From contig JAIEMV010000002.1 of NCBI GenBank assembly GCA_019751875.1, positions 310,001-374,000 on the forward strand: a stretch of 64,000 nucleotides of DNA. The letters run 5' to 3'. Below the pieces are notes generated by a model. The model ran no database searches. It had not been told where the DNA came from and was given only the letters and a program-made list of their open reading frames with translations. The position numbers and the translations under genes are program-made. Shown here piece by piece: positions 55,453-63,965 of the stretch (within the stretch, counting starts at the first letter, position 1; the number at the start of each line of letters is the position of its first letter). This DNA is from Hyphomicrobium sp. (GTDB lineage: Bacteria; Pseudomonadota; Alphaproteobacteria; Rhizobiales; Hyphomicrobiaceae).

Positions 55453-57075
55453 TTACCCGTGAAGCCCCGGAGCTTCCTGGCCCGTTCGAGCAACATATTC
55501 CGTGTATCCGCCGCCGTACCGGTGAATGCCATTTGGCGTCAATTCCAAGACGCGATTGGACAGCGCCGCCAGAAAACGCCGATCATGTGAGACGAACAGC
55601 ATCGCCCCATCGTAGGCGGCCAGTGCCGTGATCAACATTTCCTTGGTCGCAAGATCAAGATGGTTGGTCGGCTCGTCAAGGACGAGAAAGTTAGGCGGAT
55701 CGAACAGAATTTGCGCCATCACGAGTCGCGCCTTCTCGCCCCCTGAAAGCACGCGGCACTTTTTCTCCACATCATCACCTGAGAAGCCGAAACAGCCGGC
55801 CAGCGTTCGCAGCGATCCTTGATTGGCCTGGGGGAAATGATCTTCCAGTGACTGAAATACCGTGCGCTCGCCATCAAGAACTTCCATCGCGTGCTGCGCG
55901 AAGTACCCCATTTTCACGCTCGCTCCGAGCATTACGGTCCCTTCGTCGGCCGCCGTCGACCGGGTGACGAGCTTGAGCAACGTCGACTTGCCGGCTCCGT
56001 TGACACCCATGACGCACCAGCGCTCTTTCCTGCGTACTTGGAAATCCAGTCCGTCATAGATCGTGCGTGTCCCGTAACGCTTGTGGACGCCACGCAAGGT
56101 CGCGACTTCTTCACCCGAGCGCGGTGCCGGCGGTATATCGAAAACGACTGTCTGGCGCCGCTTGGGCGGCTCTACGCGCTCGATCTTCTCCAAACTCTTG
56201 ACCCTGCTCTGCACCTGTGCCGCATGCGACGCGCGCGCCTTGAAGCGTTCGATAAACCTCATCTCCTTCGCCAGCATCGCTTGCTGCCGCTCGAACTGGG
56301 CCTGCTGCTGGCGCTCTGCGAGGGCACGCTGCTCGACGTAGAATTCGTAGCCGCCCGAATAGGTCGTGAGCGCGCCGCCATCGATCTCGATGATCTTCTT
56401 CACGACGCGGTCCATGAACTCGCGGTCGTGCGATGTCATCATGAGCGCGCCTTCGTAGCCTTTGAGGAAATGCTCCAGCCAGATCAGGCTTTCCAAATCG
56501 AGATGGTTGCTCGGTTCATCGAGCAACATCACGTCAGGCCGCATCAGCAGAATCCGTGCGAGTGCCACGCGCATCTTCCAGCCGCCCGACAGCGCACCCA
56601 CGTCACCGTCCATCATCTCCTGCGAAAAACTGAGTCCTGCCAGAACCTCGCGCGCCTTGCCTTCTAGCGCGTAGCCGCCGAGATCCTCGAACTGCGCCTG
56701 CAGTTGGCCATACCTCTCGATGAGGACCTCCATCTCCGCGGCACGGTTCGGATCCGCCATCGCAGCCTCGAGGTCAGCAAGTTCAGCCGCGACATCGCTG
56801 ACAGGCCCGGCCCCATCCATCACCTCGGCAACGGCGCTGCGGCCTGACATCTCTCCGACGTCCTGGCTGAAGTAGCCGATGGTAATGCCCCGATCTGTCG
56901 AGACTTGGCCTTCGTCGGGCTGTTCCTCGCCGGTTATCAGCCGGAACAGCGTCGTCTTGCCGGCACCGTTGGGGCCCACGAGCCCCACTTTCTCCCCTCG
57001 GTTCAGAACAGCCGACGCCTCGATGAAGACGATCTGGTGACCGTTCTGCTTGCCGATGTTGTCGAGACGGATCAT
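55453..57075 (-). CDS. ABC-F family ATPase
   Basis: A 540-residue protein with two ABC domains and no membrane segments. Walker A motifs are G-P-N-G-A-G-K-T and G-V-N-G-A-G-K-S. Signatures are L-S-G-G-W-K-M-R and L-S-G-G-E-K-A-R, Walker B motifs M-L-L-D-E-P-S-N-H-L-D and L-V-L-D-E-P-T-N-H-L-D. A charged linker (about 240-310) joins them. ABC-F proteins act on the ribosome; Uup/YbiT/EttA subtype not determined. Confidence 0.92.
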   Translation of the reverse strand: MIRLDNIGKQNGHQIVFIEASAVLNRGEKVGLVGPNGAGKTTLFRLITGEEQPDEGQVSTDRGITIGYFSQDVGEMSGRSAVAEVMDGAGPVSDVAAELADLEAAMADPNRAAEMEVLIERYGQLQAQFEDLGGYALEGKAREVLAGLSFSQEMMDGDVGALSGGWKMRVALARILLMRPDVMLLDEPSNHLDLESLIWLEHFLKGYEGALMMTSHDREFMDRVVKKIIEIDGGALTTYSGGYEFYVEQRALAERQQQAQFERQQAMLAKEMRFIERFKARASHAAQVQSRVKSLEKIERVEPPKRRQTVVFDIPPAPRSGEEVATLRGVHKRYGTRTIYDGLDFQVRRKERWCVMGVNGAGKSTLLKLVTRSTAADEGTVMLGASVKMGYFAQHAMEVLDGERTVFQSLEDHFPQANQGSLRTLAGCFGFSGDDVEKKCRVLSGGEKARLVMAQILFDPPNFLVLDEPTNHLDLATKEMLITALAAYDGAMLFVSHDRRFLAALSNRVLELTPNGIHRYGGGYTEYVARTGQEAPGLHG

Positions 57076-57265
57076 GCCCGGGCTACCCTGTGAAGCGAGG
57101 CGCCCTTATGCCTGCCCACAGCCCCGCCGAAAAGCCCGTAGGTGACCAATTGCCAGGACGCCGCGTGCTTCCCGGTACCCGCCAGCGACGGCTTGCCCGC
57201 CTTGGACACACCTGCTATACGCCCGTCTCTCCGTCGCGGCCCATCCGCTACGGATAGAACGGTCT

Positions 57266-57339
57266 TGGGGGATCGTCTAATGGTAGGACTGCAGACTCTG
57301 ACTCTGCCTGTCTAGGTTCGAATCCTAGTCCCCCAGCCA
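57266..57339 (+). tRNA. tRNA-Gln (CTG anticodon)
   Basis: A complete 74-base cloverleaf: acceptor TGGGGGA with TCCCCCA, D arm GTCTAATGGTAGGAC, and anticodon stem GCAGA/TCTGC. The loop CTCTGAC gives anticodon CTG, and the T arm has GGTTCGAATCC. CCA is encoded. The gene sits at the border between the conserved chromosome and the accessory region. Confidence 0.95.
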
Positions 57340-57383
57340 CCGACTAGCCAGTTGATATCGCTGTATAATCTGTAATTTCCGCA

Positions 57384-57400
57384 GGCGGAATTTCTCCGCC
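57384..57400 (+). terminator. Short hairpin downstream of tRNA-Gln
   Basis: GGCGGA (57384-57389) and TCCGCC (57395-57400) form a six-bp stem with a five-base loop about 45 bases past the tRNA. No T-run follows, so its role as a tRNA terminator is uncertain. Confidence 0.3.
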
Positions 57401-57547
57401 ATTTCCGCGGCTTGGCGACATGCATTTCGAGCGTGCACGCATCCAGCGGCGTCTCTCGGTGACGTTCCTCGGCGCATCGGCGGTTTTATCTCTGAGGGGC
57501 CTTTTTCGACCCGTCAGAGCGGCATCGTTTTCGGATTTGTCGGGGCG

Positions 57548-57715
57548 TTATGGCGTCTCGAGACCGAGGACTGCGCGCTGGCTCTGCCAGTCGTGCGGCA
57601 GGTCTTTGCACCTGGAGAGAAGGCCGGCCGGCGACAGTCCCTCGGCGGGCCGCCCGAGGACGAGCGCGGAGAATTGCCAGCGCGATATTGGCCACACGGA
57701 TGCGGCCGTCTCAAG
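57548..57715 (-). pseudogene. Frameshifted 3' remnant of a large serine recombinase gene
   Basis: The translated tail L-V-L-G-R-P-A-E-G-L, then L-L-S-R-C-K-D-L-P-H-D-W-Q and L-G-L-E-T-P-stop, nearly matches the end of the complete recombinase at 62137-63834. Upstream the match continues in another frame (R-V-A-N-I-A-L-A-I-L-R-A against R-L-T-Y-L-A-P-D-I-V-R-A) because two bases are missing around the C-G-C-G-C boundary. Homology fades at about 57715, next to the helicase stop. It is therefore a decayed fragment of a related recombinase. Confidence 0.85.
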
Positions 57716-60700
57716 CAGCACGGCGGCCGGCGCGGCGATCGAGGGGAGCAAAGAGCGCGGAGATGTCGGCCTCGGTCAGATCGAGACCGGATTTCGAGGC
57801 GCCCTCGAACAGGGCCTCGGCGAGTGCCGCCTTGCGCGTTTTGAGCAGCTCGATCGCCTCCTCGATGCCCTCCTCGACGATCAGCTTGTAGACGAACACC
57901 GGCTTCTTCTGGCCGATGCGGTGCGCGCGGTCGGTCGCCTGGTTCTCGACCGCAGGGTTCCACCACGGATCGTAGTGGATCACGGTGTCGGCCGCGGTCA
58001 GGTTGAGCCCGGTGCCGCCCGCCTTGAGGCTCAACAGGAACAGCGGCACTTCGCCCGACTGGAACGCCTTGACAGGCCTCGTGCGGTCGATCGTGTCGCC
58101 GGTCAGGGTGACATAGGGGATGTCGAGCGCCGTGAGTTCGGTCTCGATCAGCTCCAGCATGCTGGTGAACTGTGAGAACAGCAGGATGCGCCGCCCCTCG
58201 GCGACCAGCTCCGGGATCATCTCCATCAGCCGTTCAAGCTTGGCCGAGTGCTTGACCTTCGTCGCTTGCGCCATCTTCAAGAGACGCGGATCGCAGCAGA
58301 TCTGACGCAGCTTCAAGAGCGCGTCCAAAAATATGATGTGGCTCTTGGCCAGTCCCTTCCGCGCTATCTCGTGGCGCACCTTCTCGTGCATGAGCACGCG
58401 CACCGTCTCATAAAGATCGCGCTGTGCGCCCTCGAGCCGTACGCGCTCGATGATCTCGGTCTTCGCCGGCAGATCGGTCGCGACCTCCCCTTTGGTCCGG
58501 CGCAGCATGAAGGGCTTCAGGCGTCGGGTCAGGAAAGCCTGCGCCGCCTTGTCGCCGTGCTTCTCGATGGGCGTGCGGAAGGTGCGGCGGAACGTGGTCT
58601 CGTCGCCCAACAGCCCCGGCGAGAGGAACTCGAACAGGCTCCACACCTCGCCCAGGTTGTTCTCGAGCGGCGTGCCGGTCAGCGCCAGGCGATGGCGGGC
58701 CTTCAAACGGTGCGCGAGCCCCGAGACGGTGGCGCGCGGGTTCTTGATCGCCTGCGCCTCGTCGAGGATCGCGACGTGGAACTCGTGCTCGAGCAGCACG
58801 CCGTGATCGCGCATCAGAAGCGGGTAGGTGGTCAGCACGAGGTCGTGGCGGCGTATGGAGCCGAACAGCTCCTTGCGGTCGAGACCGCGCAGCGCCAGCA
58901 CGTCGAGAGATGGCGCGAACCGTTCCGCCTCGGCCTGCCAGTTCGGCAGCACGCTGGTCGGCGCGATGATGAGCGCCGGCCGGTCGAGCCGCCCCTCCGC
59001 CTTCTCGCGCGCCAGGAACGCCAGCGCCTGCACCGTCTTGCCGAGGCCCATGTCGTCGGCGAGCACGCCGCCGAAGCCGCTCTCGCGCAGGAAGTCGAGC
59101 CAGGCGAGGCCCGTGGACTGGTAGGGCCTCAGTTCGGCGCGGAACGTGCGCGGCGGAGTGATCTTCTTCAAGCCGCGGCCACGCATCAGGTCGCGTCCGA
59201 GCGCCATGAGCCGCTCGGCGCTCGCAGCCCAGGCGACATCGGGGCCGAGCTCCTCGGCCAGCGCTGCCAATTGCGCCGCCTCGGCGCGATGCAGCTTGAT
59301 CCTGCCGCCCTCGATCACGTCGGCGCGAGGTCCGATCAGCTCGATCAGGCCCTTGAGGATCGGCGCCAGTCGCTCGCCCGGCAGTGGCAGCAAGCGGCCG
59401 TCGGGAAGAGCGTGATAGAGGAGCAGCTTCTTGCAGAATGCCGAGTAGGCCTCTGCGGCGGCCGGTTCGGTCGAGATCGCCAGCTCGCTCAACTCTGCCG
59501 GAAGCCTCGACAGCATGCTGGCGAGTTGCGGGGCGAGATCGATGCGCTGTCCCTCGTACTCGACGCCGAGCTCGAACGAGAACCAGTCGATGCCGGAACC
59601 CTCGCCGATGTCGGCCCACCAGCCGACCTCGCCCTCAGCGATCTGGTAGGGATAGTCGGCGGAGTAGGCGACCTGCCAGCCCTCCTTGCGCAAAAGGGGC
59701 ACGGCCTTGGCCGAGAAGTCCACGAACCGGCCCGGCTCGTCGATATGGGCGAGGGCCTCGTAGGGGCTCGAGCCGACAGGGTGAAGGAGCAGGTCCTTGG
59801 CGTTCTCGCGGCCGGCGTCGATGAAGCTGTCCTTCACGCCCGCGAGGCCGAGCTTGCCGAGACGCTCGAAGGCAGCGACCTCGGCTCGACTGTCGCGGGG
59901 GATGACGACGAGGGTGTCGGCGTCCATTCGCTCGAGCGTCTCGCCCGGCGCGTGGATCGGAACGATCTCGCCGTCGTAGTCGAACGCTAGGCGCGCCAGG
60001 GGCAGCTGGAACGTGCCGCGATGCCGCTGATCCTTCACGTACCAGGAATACTGCTGCTTGAGGCGGACCGGGGCCATGTACAGCTCGAGCCGTGGCCGCG
60101 GAGAGGCCCTTCGCACCTCCGTCTTCTGCGGCGGCGCGGGCAAGGGGATGCGGTCATCGAGCCCGCTTGCTGCGAGGCGGCGGCCGAGCGCAAGCGTGAA
60201 GGCCGCTGCTTCGGCGGATGTCACGGACGGCATCGCGGCCACACGCGCGGCGACGGCATCAGGCAGGCCGAGATCGAGCGGGCCGACGAGCCCCGTGCCG
60301 AGATCGACGTAGTGCGGCGGCGAGGTAGCGAGCACCGCGTCGATCTTCGCAGTAGTGTCGCCCGTGACTGTCATCTCGTCAGGCTCGACGACGAGGCTTT
60401 GTCGTGCGCCGGCCTCCTGTCGCCATTGCAACCGTGCACGGCGGGCGGGGCCCGCACTCAGCACGGGCCCGTTGACCTCGCCCCACCGGCAGCGGCCGGT
60501 GCCGAGCAACATCGTGAGGACACGCGCAAACACCGGATTCGCGGACACCGGAACGCCACCGAGTGTGGAGCCGCCGGTTCGCCGCATCAACCAGTCGAGC
60601 TCGCCCAGGATCTCGTGATCGATGCGTCGCAGATGCTTCGCTGGCTGGTAGTTGACGATGTTGCCCGGGCTGTAGGACTTCGCGCTGCCGAAGCCGCCGT

Positions 60701-61235
60701 CCTTGCGCAGCGAGGTCACCATCGGACTGAACTTCGCCCGTGGAGGGTAGCCGTTTAGAGCCGGCTCCACCTCGAGCACGTAGATGAGCCGCTGCCTGAT
60801 CTCGGGCGGATAGGTGTCGTTGGAGCCCGTCCCCGCGACCTCGTCGAGACCACCGAGCCAGAGCTGCAATTGCGGCGACAGGTCCCGCGACTGCACGATC
60901 TGACCCGAGCCGTGCGGAGCGGCGTGTAAAGGGGCGCTCGCGTTCGGCCCCGTGCGCCGACCGGCCTCGATCAGAACCGCGGCGACGTGCTTGCAATTGG
61001 TATGCACCGGGCACGTGCAGGTGCCGTGGATAATGATGCCGTTCTTGCCGGACCGCAGCGAGATCCGCTGCTGGTAGGGCTCTCGCTCGCTGCCCTGGAC
61101 GCGCCCCGAGATGACGCTGCCGTCATCCTCGATCTCGATGCCGAGCACTTGTCCGTTTGAATGCACGCTGCGGCCCCGCCCCAGCGTGGCCAGATCGATG
61201 GTGCGCGCGATGTCCGCAGGCCCGAACGTCAGCAT
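57711..61235 (-). CDS. SWIM zinc-finger SNF2-family helicase/ATPase
   Basis: A 1174-residue protein with a SWIM zinc motif (C73-x-C75, then C81-x-H83), a long middle region, and a C-terminal SNF2 motor. Motif I is D-D-M-G-L-G-K-T near residue 730, motif II D-E-A-Q near 825, then L-T-G-T-P-L-E-N. Motifs V/VI are S-L-K-A-G-G-T-G-L-N-L-T and D-R-A-H-R-I-G-Q near 1100. Such enzymes remodel protein-DNA complexes. ATG at 61235 has GGGAG four bases upstream; 61274 and 61352 are alternatives. It occurs in an accessory cassette with toxin-antitoxin and recombinase genes. Confidence 0.88.
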   Translation of the reverse strand: MLTFGPADIARTIDLATLGRGRSVHSNGQVLGIEIEDDGSVISGRVQGSEREPYQQRISLRSGKNGIIIHGTCTCPVHTNCKHVAAVLIEAGRRTGPNASAPLHAAPHGSGQIVQSRDLSPQLQLWLGGLDEVAGTGSNDTYPPEIRQRLIYVLEVEPALNGYPPRAKFSPMVTSLRKDGGFGSAKSYSPGNIVNYQPAKHLRRIDHEILGELDWLMRRTGGSTLGGVPVSANPVFARVLTMLLGTGRCRWGEVNGPVLSAGPARRARLQWRQEAGARQSLVVEPDEMTVTGDTTAKIDAVLATSPPHYVDLGTGLVGPLDLGLPDAVAARVAAMPSVTSAEAAAFTLALGRRLAASGLDDRIPLPAPPQKTEVRRASPRPRLELYMAPVRLKQQYSWYVKDQRHRGTFQLPLARLAFDYDGEIVPIHAPGETLERMDADTLVVIPRDSRAEVAAFERLGKLGLAGVKDSFIDAGRENAKDLLLHPVGSSPYEALAHIDEPGRFVDFSAKAVPLLRKEGWQVAYSADYPYQIAEGEVGWWADIGEGSGIDWFSFELGVEYEGQRIDLAPQLASMLSRLPAELSELAISTEPAAAEAYSAFCKKLLLYHALPDGRLLPLPGERLAPILKGLIELIGPRADVIEGGRIKLHRAEAAQLAALAEELGPDVAWAASAERLMALGRDLMRGRGLKKITPPRTFRAELRPYQSTGLAWLDFLRESGFGGVLADDMGLGKTVQALAFLAREKAEGRLDRPALIIAPTSVLPNWQAEAERFAPSLDVLALRGLDRKELFGSIRRHDLVLTTYPLLMRDHGVLLEHEFHVAILDEAQAIKNPRATVSGLAHRLKARHRLALTGTPLENNLGEVWSLFEFLSPGLLGDETTFRRTFRTPIEKHGDKAAQAFLTRRLKPFMLRRTKGEVATDLPAKTEIIERVRLEGAQRDLYETVRVLMHEKVRHEIARKGLAKSHIIFLDALLKLRQICCDPRLLKMAQATKVKHSAKLERLMEMIPELVAEGRRILLFSQFTSMLELIETELTALDIPYVTLTGDTIDRTRPVKAFQSGEVPLFLLSLKAGGTGLNLTAADTVIHYDPWWNPAVENQATDRAHRIGQKKPVFVYKLIVEEGIEEAIELLKTRKAALAEALFEGASKSGLDLTEADISALFAPLDRRAGRRAA

Positions 61236-61353
61236 GCTCTCCCCGCCGAGATGGCTCTGGTCTGCAGCCTGCATAGCAGTGCGGAGGGCAATCTCCCATC
61301 TCGCCAAGCCCTGGTTTTCGCGCGAATCTGTGGACGGAGGCGCACGCGGCACA

Positions 61354-61680
61354 CTACGTGATCGCTTCGAGCCCCTTGGTCGTGACGAGACTGAGCAGCT
61401 TCAGGGACGGCCCGCCCGGCCTCTTCTCGCCGCGCTCCCACTCGCTGACCAGCTTGGCTTTGACGTTGAGGATGCTCGCGAACACCGCCTGGCTCACGCC
61501 GGAGCGCTCCCTGATCGCCTGGATCGCCTTCGGCGACAGGTCTTCGACCTTCGTCAGGCACGACGCATCGAACTCGCGCATCGTTCTCTTGTCGATAGCG
61601 CCGGCACGATGCAGGCCTTGAGCCGTCTTGTGCGCGACCGCCAGTGCTTCGCTGCGGTAGCTAGCGCTCTTCTTGGCCAT
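61354..61680 (-). CDS. HTH-type antitoxin (HigA/XRE family)
   Basis: A 108-residue protein with an XRE helix-turn-helix in residues 50-100: I-R-E-R-S-G-V-S-Q-A-V-F-A-S-I-L-N-V and V-S-E-W-E-R-G-E-K-R-P-G-G-P-S. Its start overlaps the 3' end of the toxin-type gene, the usual order for HigBA/RelE-HigA pairs. It would neutralise the toxin and repress the operon, probably through the palindrome at 62079-62086. Confidence 0.85.
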   Translation of the reverse strand: MAKKSASYRSEALAVAHKTAQGLHRAGAIDKRTMREFDASCLTKVEDLSPKAIQAIRERSGVSQAVFASILNVKAKLVSEWERGEKRPGGPSLKLLSLVTTKGLEAIT

Positions 61681-62047
61681 CGCAGTCCACCTCCTTCAAC
61701 TCGTCCGCGTCAAGCAGTCTTCCCAGCATGGTATTGTCGGCGCCGAGGAAGATGTCGGCGAGCCGGCGATACACGCGAAGCTCATCATTCGTGAGATTGG
61801 CCTTCCGGTTCTTGGCGAAGCCGTACATGAAGATGCTCCGGTTGCCTGATCTAAAGGCGATGATCGTCCGATATCCGCTGGACCGGCCCTGACCTTGTCG
61901 CGCGACGCGCTGCTTGATGACGCCGCCACCCAAGTCGGCGTCGATCAGTCCGCTGGCCGCCCGGTCGACGGCCTCGCAGAGTTGGTCCGGTCCCAAGCGC
62001 TCCTTGCGTGCTTAGCGGGCAAACTCCTTGGTAGCGAATACCCGCAA
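61661..62047 (-). pseudogene. RelE/HigB-type toxin gene interrupted by an in-frame stop
   Basis: Read from a TTG at 62047, with AGGAG six bases upstream, the frame gives M-R-V-F-A-T-K-E-F-A-R, then TAA (62014-62012), then A-R-K-E-R-L-G-P-D-Q. The restored protein matches this toxin family end to end, including L-I-D-A-D-L-G-G-G-V-I-K-Q-R and G-Y-R-T-I-I-A-F-R. The downstream part alone is a 111-residue frame from a TTG at 61996 with AAGGAG just before it. Either the gene is inactive or it reinitiates to make a truncated toxin. Confidence 0.75.
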
Positions 62048-62078
62048 TGCCGTCTCCTGCCTGACGACACATATATCA

Positions 62079-62086
62079 CCCTAGGG
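62079..62086. promoter_or_regulatory. Palindromic operator candidate of the toxin-antitoxin operon
   Basis: CCCTAGGG at 62079-62086 is a perfect 8-bp palindrome within ACCCTAGGGGT. It lies about 30 bases upstream of the toxin start, next to an AT-rich GATATATG (minus strand) that could be the -10 region. HigA-type antitoxins usually bind such sites. Confidence 0.4.
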
Positions 62087-62136
62087 GTTACAGCTCAAGG
62101 TGAGACGTGGCCGCTGCTTTCGCCCTCTGCCTCGCA

Positions 62137-62305
62137 CTACTGCGTCTCGAGTCCGAGGGCTGCACGCTGCTCCTGCCAGTCATGCGGCAGATCTTTGCAC
62201 CGAGAGAGAAGGCCGGCCGGCGTCAGACCCTCGGCGGGCTGCCCGAGGACGAGGGCGCGGACGATGTCCGGCGCGAGATATGTCAGTCGCATCTGCGCTG
62301 ACAGG
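62137..62305 (-). repeat. Direct-repeat partner of the recombinase remnant
   Basis: The last roughly 160 bases of the recombinase gene are closely similar, in the same orientation, to the remnant at 57548-57715. For example both contain GAGAAGGCCGGCCGGCG and CCCGAGGACGAG. The pair flanks the helicase and toxin-antitoxin genes. Confidence 0.7.
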
Positions 62306-63834
62306 ATATCCCGATTGATGCCGAGCCGCCGCGACATGGCGTCGATGGTCTCGTCGCGTCCCGACAGCAGGGCCTCGCGAGTGGCGTGCGCATCGCGCAA
62401 GAGGGCGATCATCTGTGCGTTGGGCTTCTCGGCCACGCCTCCCGCGACGACCAGTCGGATCCCTTTCCCGGCCCGGCGCAGCTTGGCGTCGATGGTCAAT
62501 TCGATCGCGCCGGGCTGGCGAGCCTCTGGAAGATTGCCTTTCTCACCCAGCAGAATGGTCGCGAGTTCCCTCGGCTTGAGCGACGCAACGACCCTTTCGT
62601 CGTCCACCGTGATGGTCTCCACCACTGTCCTGAGCAGCTCCCGGAGCTTGATCGGCGGCAGGTTCGCCCAGCCTTCGACGAGCTGGCTCGCCTTCGCAAT
62701 CGCCGACCGGACGGCCGAGGCGTCGAGGTCGAAGCATGACAGAGCTTCACCGAGATCACGATCGGACGCAAGGAATGCGTGGATGCGATCGAGGACCAGG
62801 ACCTCGATATCGCCCGCGGGGATGCGCCAGCCCTTGGCATGGTCGGACCGCGCGCCGGAAATGAGCTGGCTCGAGACGTAGTACCGGTAGCGGCGCCCCT
62901 TTTTCATGGCGTGCGTCGGCGTCATGCGTTGTCCGTCGCCGTCCACGATCAATCCGGCGAGCAGGCTCGGCTCGTCAGCGGTCTCGCCGAGGGCTCGGGC
63001 GTGCCGGTTGCCGGCCAGCTTGTCTTGGACGAGTTGCCAGAGTTCCGCATCGATGACCGCCTCGTGCTGACCGGGGTAGACCTTGCCCTGGTGCGCGATC
63101 TCGCCCCGGTAGATCGGATTCTGCAGCAAGGTATAGAGTGCGCCGCGAGAGAAGCGGTTGCCGCCCGCCAGAACGCCACCGGCCCCCTCGCGGCGCTTGC
63201 TGACGACGCCGAGCCGGTCGAGTTCGTGGCCGAGCAGCCGAACCGATCCCAGTTCCGCATAGCGCTGAAAGATCATGCGTACCGTCTCGGCCTCGGCCTC
63301 ATTGACGATCAACTTGCGCTCCTTGACGTCGTAGCCGAGCGGGACGTTGCCGCCCATCCACATGCCCTTGGCCTTGGACGCCGCGATCTTGTCGCGGATG
63401 CGTTCGCCCGCGATCTCGCGCTCGAACTGGGCGAACGAGAGCAGCATGTTGAGCGTCAGCCGGCCCATGGAGGTGGTGGTGTTGAACTGCTGCGTCACCG
63501 AGACGAACGAGGCGCCGTGCGCATCGAGCACGTCGACGATCTTGGCGAAATCGGCCAGCGAGCGGGTCAGCCGGTCGACCTTGTAGACGACGACGATCTG
63601 CACCTTGCCGGATTTGATGTCGGCGAGCAGCCGCAGCAGAGCCGGCCTCTCCATCGTACCGCCCGAGAGACCACCATCGTCAAAGAGATCCGGAACGGGC
63701 ACCCACCCGGCGTGCTTCTGGCTCGTGATGTAGGCCTCGCAGGCCTCCCGCTGCGCGTCGAGCGAGTTGAACTCCTTCTCAAGCCCCTCATCGGAGGACT
63801 TGCGGGTGTAGATGGCACAGTTCAGCCGCTTCAT
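62137..63834 (-). CDS. Large serine recombinase / site-specific integrase
   Basis: A 565-residue protein with an N-terminal resolvase domain. The catalytic serine is S13 in Y-T-R-K-S-S-D-E-G. D-A-Q-R-E-A-C, V-D-R-L-T-R and F-A-Q-F-E-R-E follow. A recombinase domain (P-L-G-Y-D-V, N-P-I-Y-R-G) and coiled-coil region come next; the zinc-ribbon region lacks its usual cysteines. Such enzymes integrate or excise phage and islands. The start ATG overlaps a possible small upstream frame by four bases. Confidence 0.9.
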   Translation of the reverse strand: MKRLNCAIYTRKSSDEGLEKEFNSLDAQREACEAYITSQKHAGWVPVPDLFDDGGLSGGTMERPALLRLLADIKSGKVQIVVVYKVDRLTRSLADFAKIVDVLDAHGASFVSVTQQFNTTTSMGRLTLNMLLSFAQFEREIAGERIRDKIAASKAKGMWMGGNVPLGYDVKERKLIVNEAEAETVRMIFQRYAELGSVRLLGHELDRLGVVSKRREGAGGVLAGGNRFSRGALYTLLQNPIYRGEIAHQGKVYPGQHEAVIDAELWQLVQDKLAGNRHARALGETADEPSLLAGLIVDGDGQRMTPTHAMKKGRRYRYYVSSQLISGARSDHAKGWRIPAGDIEVLVLDRIHAFLASDRDLGEALSCFDLDASAVRSAIAKASQLVEGWANLPPIKLRELLRTVVETITVDDERVVASLKPRELATILLGEKGNLPEARQPGAIELTIDAKLRRAGKGIRLVVAGGVAEKPNAQMIALLRDAHATREALLSGRDETIDAMSRRLGINRDILSAQMRLTYLAPDIVRALVLGQPAEGLTPAGLLSRCKDLPHDWQEQRAALGLETQ

Positions 63835-63965
63835 TGCAGGCGCCCCTCCAGAATGCTGAGGCGCCTCCGGACGCTGTGCATCGCTGTCGAGAGGCGCTTG
63901 AACCGACGCCGACCGTCATCGAGGTTCTTGATGCCTTGACCCGGCCGCAGTGACCAGCGCCGCAT
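63831..63965 (-). CDS. Possible small Arg-rich ORF overlapping the recombinase start
   Basis: A 44-residue frame from an ATG at 63965 runs R-P-G-Q-G-I-K-N-L-D-D-G-R-R-R-F and ends G-R-L-Q. Its TGA overlaps the recombinase ATG (ATGA). It may be the end of a longer gene broken by a frameshift, since the adjacent frame (63916-64000) also looks coding. Low confidence. Confidence 0.3.
   Translation of the reverse strand: MRRWSLRPGQGIKNLDDGRRRFKRLSTAMHSVRRRLSILEGRLQ

Noticed and set aside
58248-59990. A 580-codon frame antisense to the SNF2 helicase
   Set aside because: Shadow frame; all helicase motifs are on the minus strand.
62779-63939. A 386-codon frame antisense to the recombinase
   Set aside because: Shadow frame without domain signals; the recombinase is complete on the minus strand.
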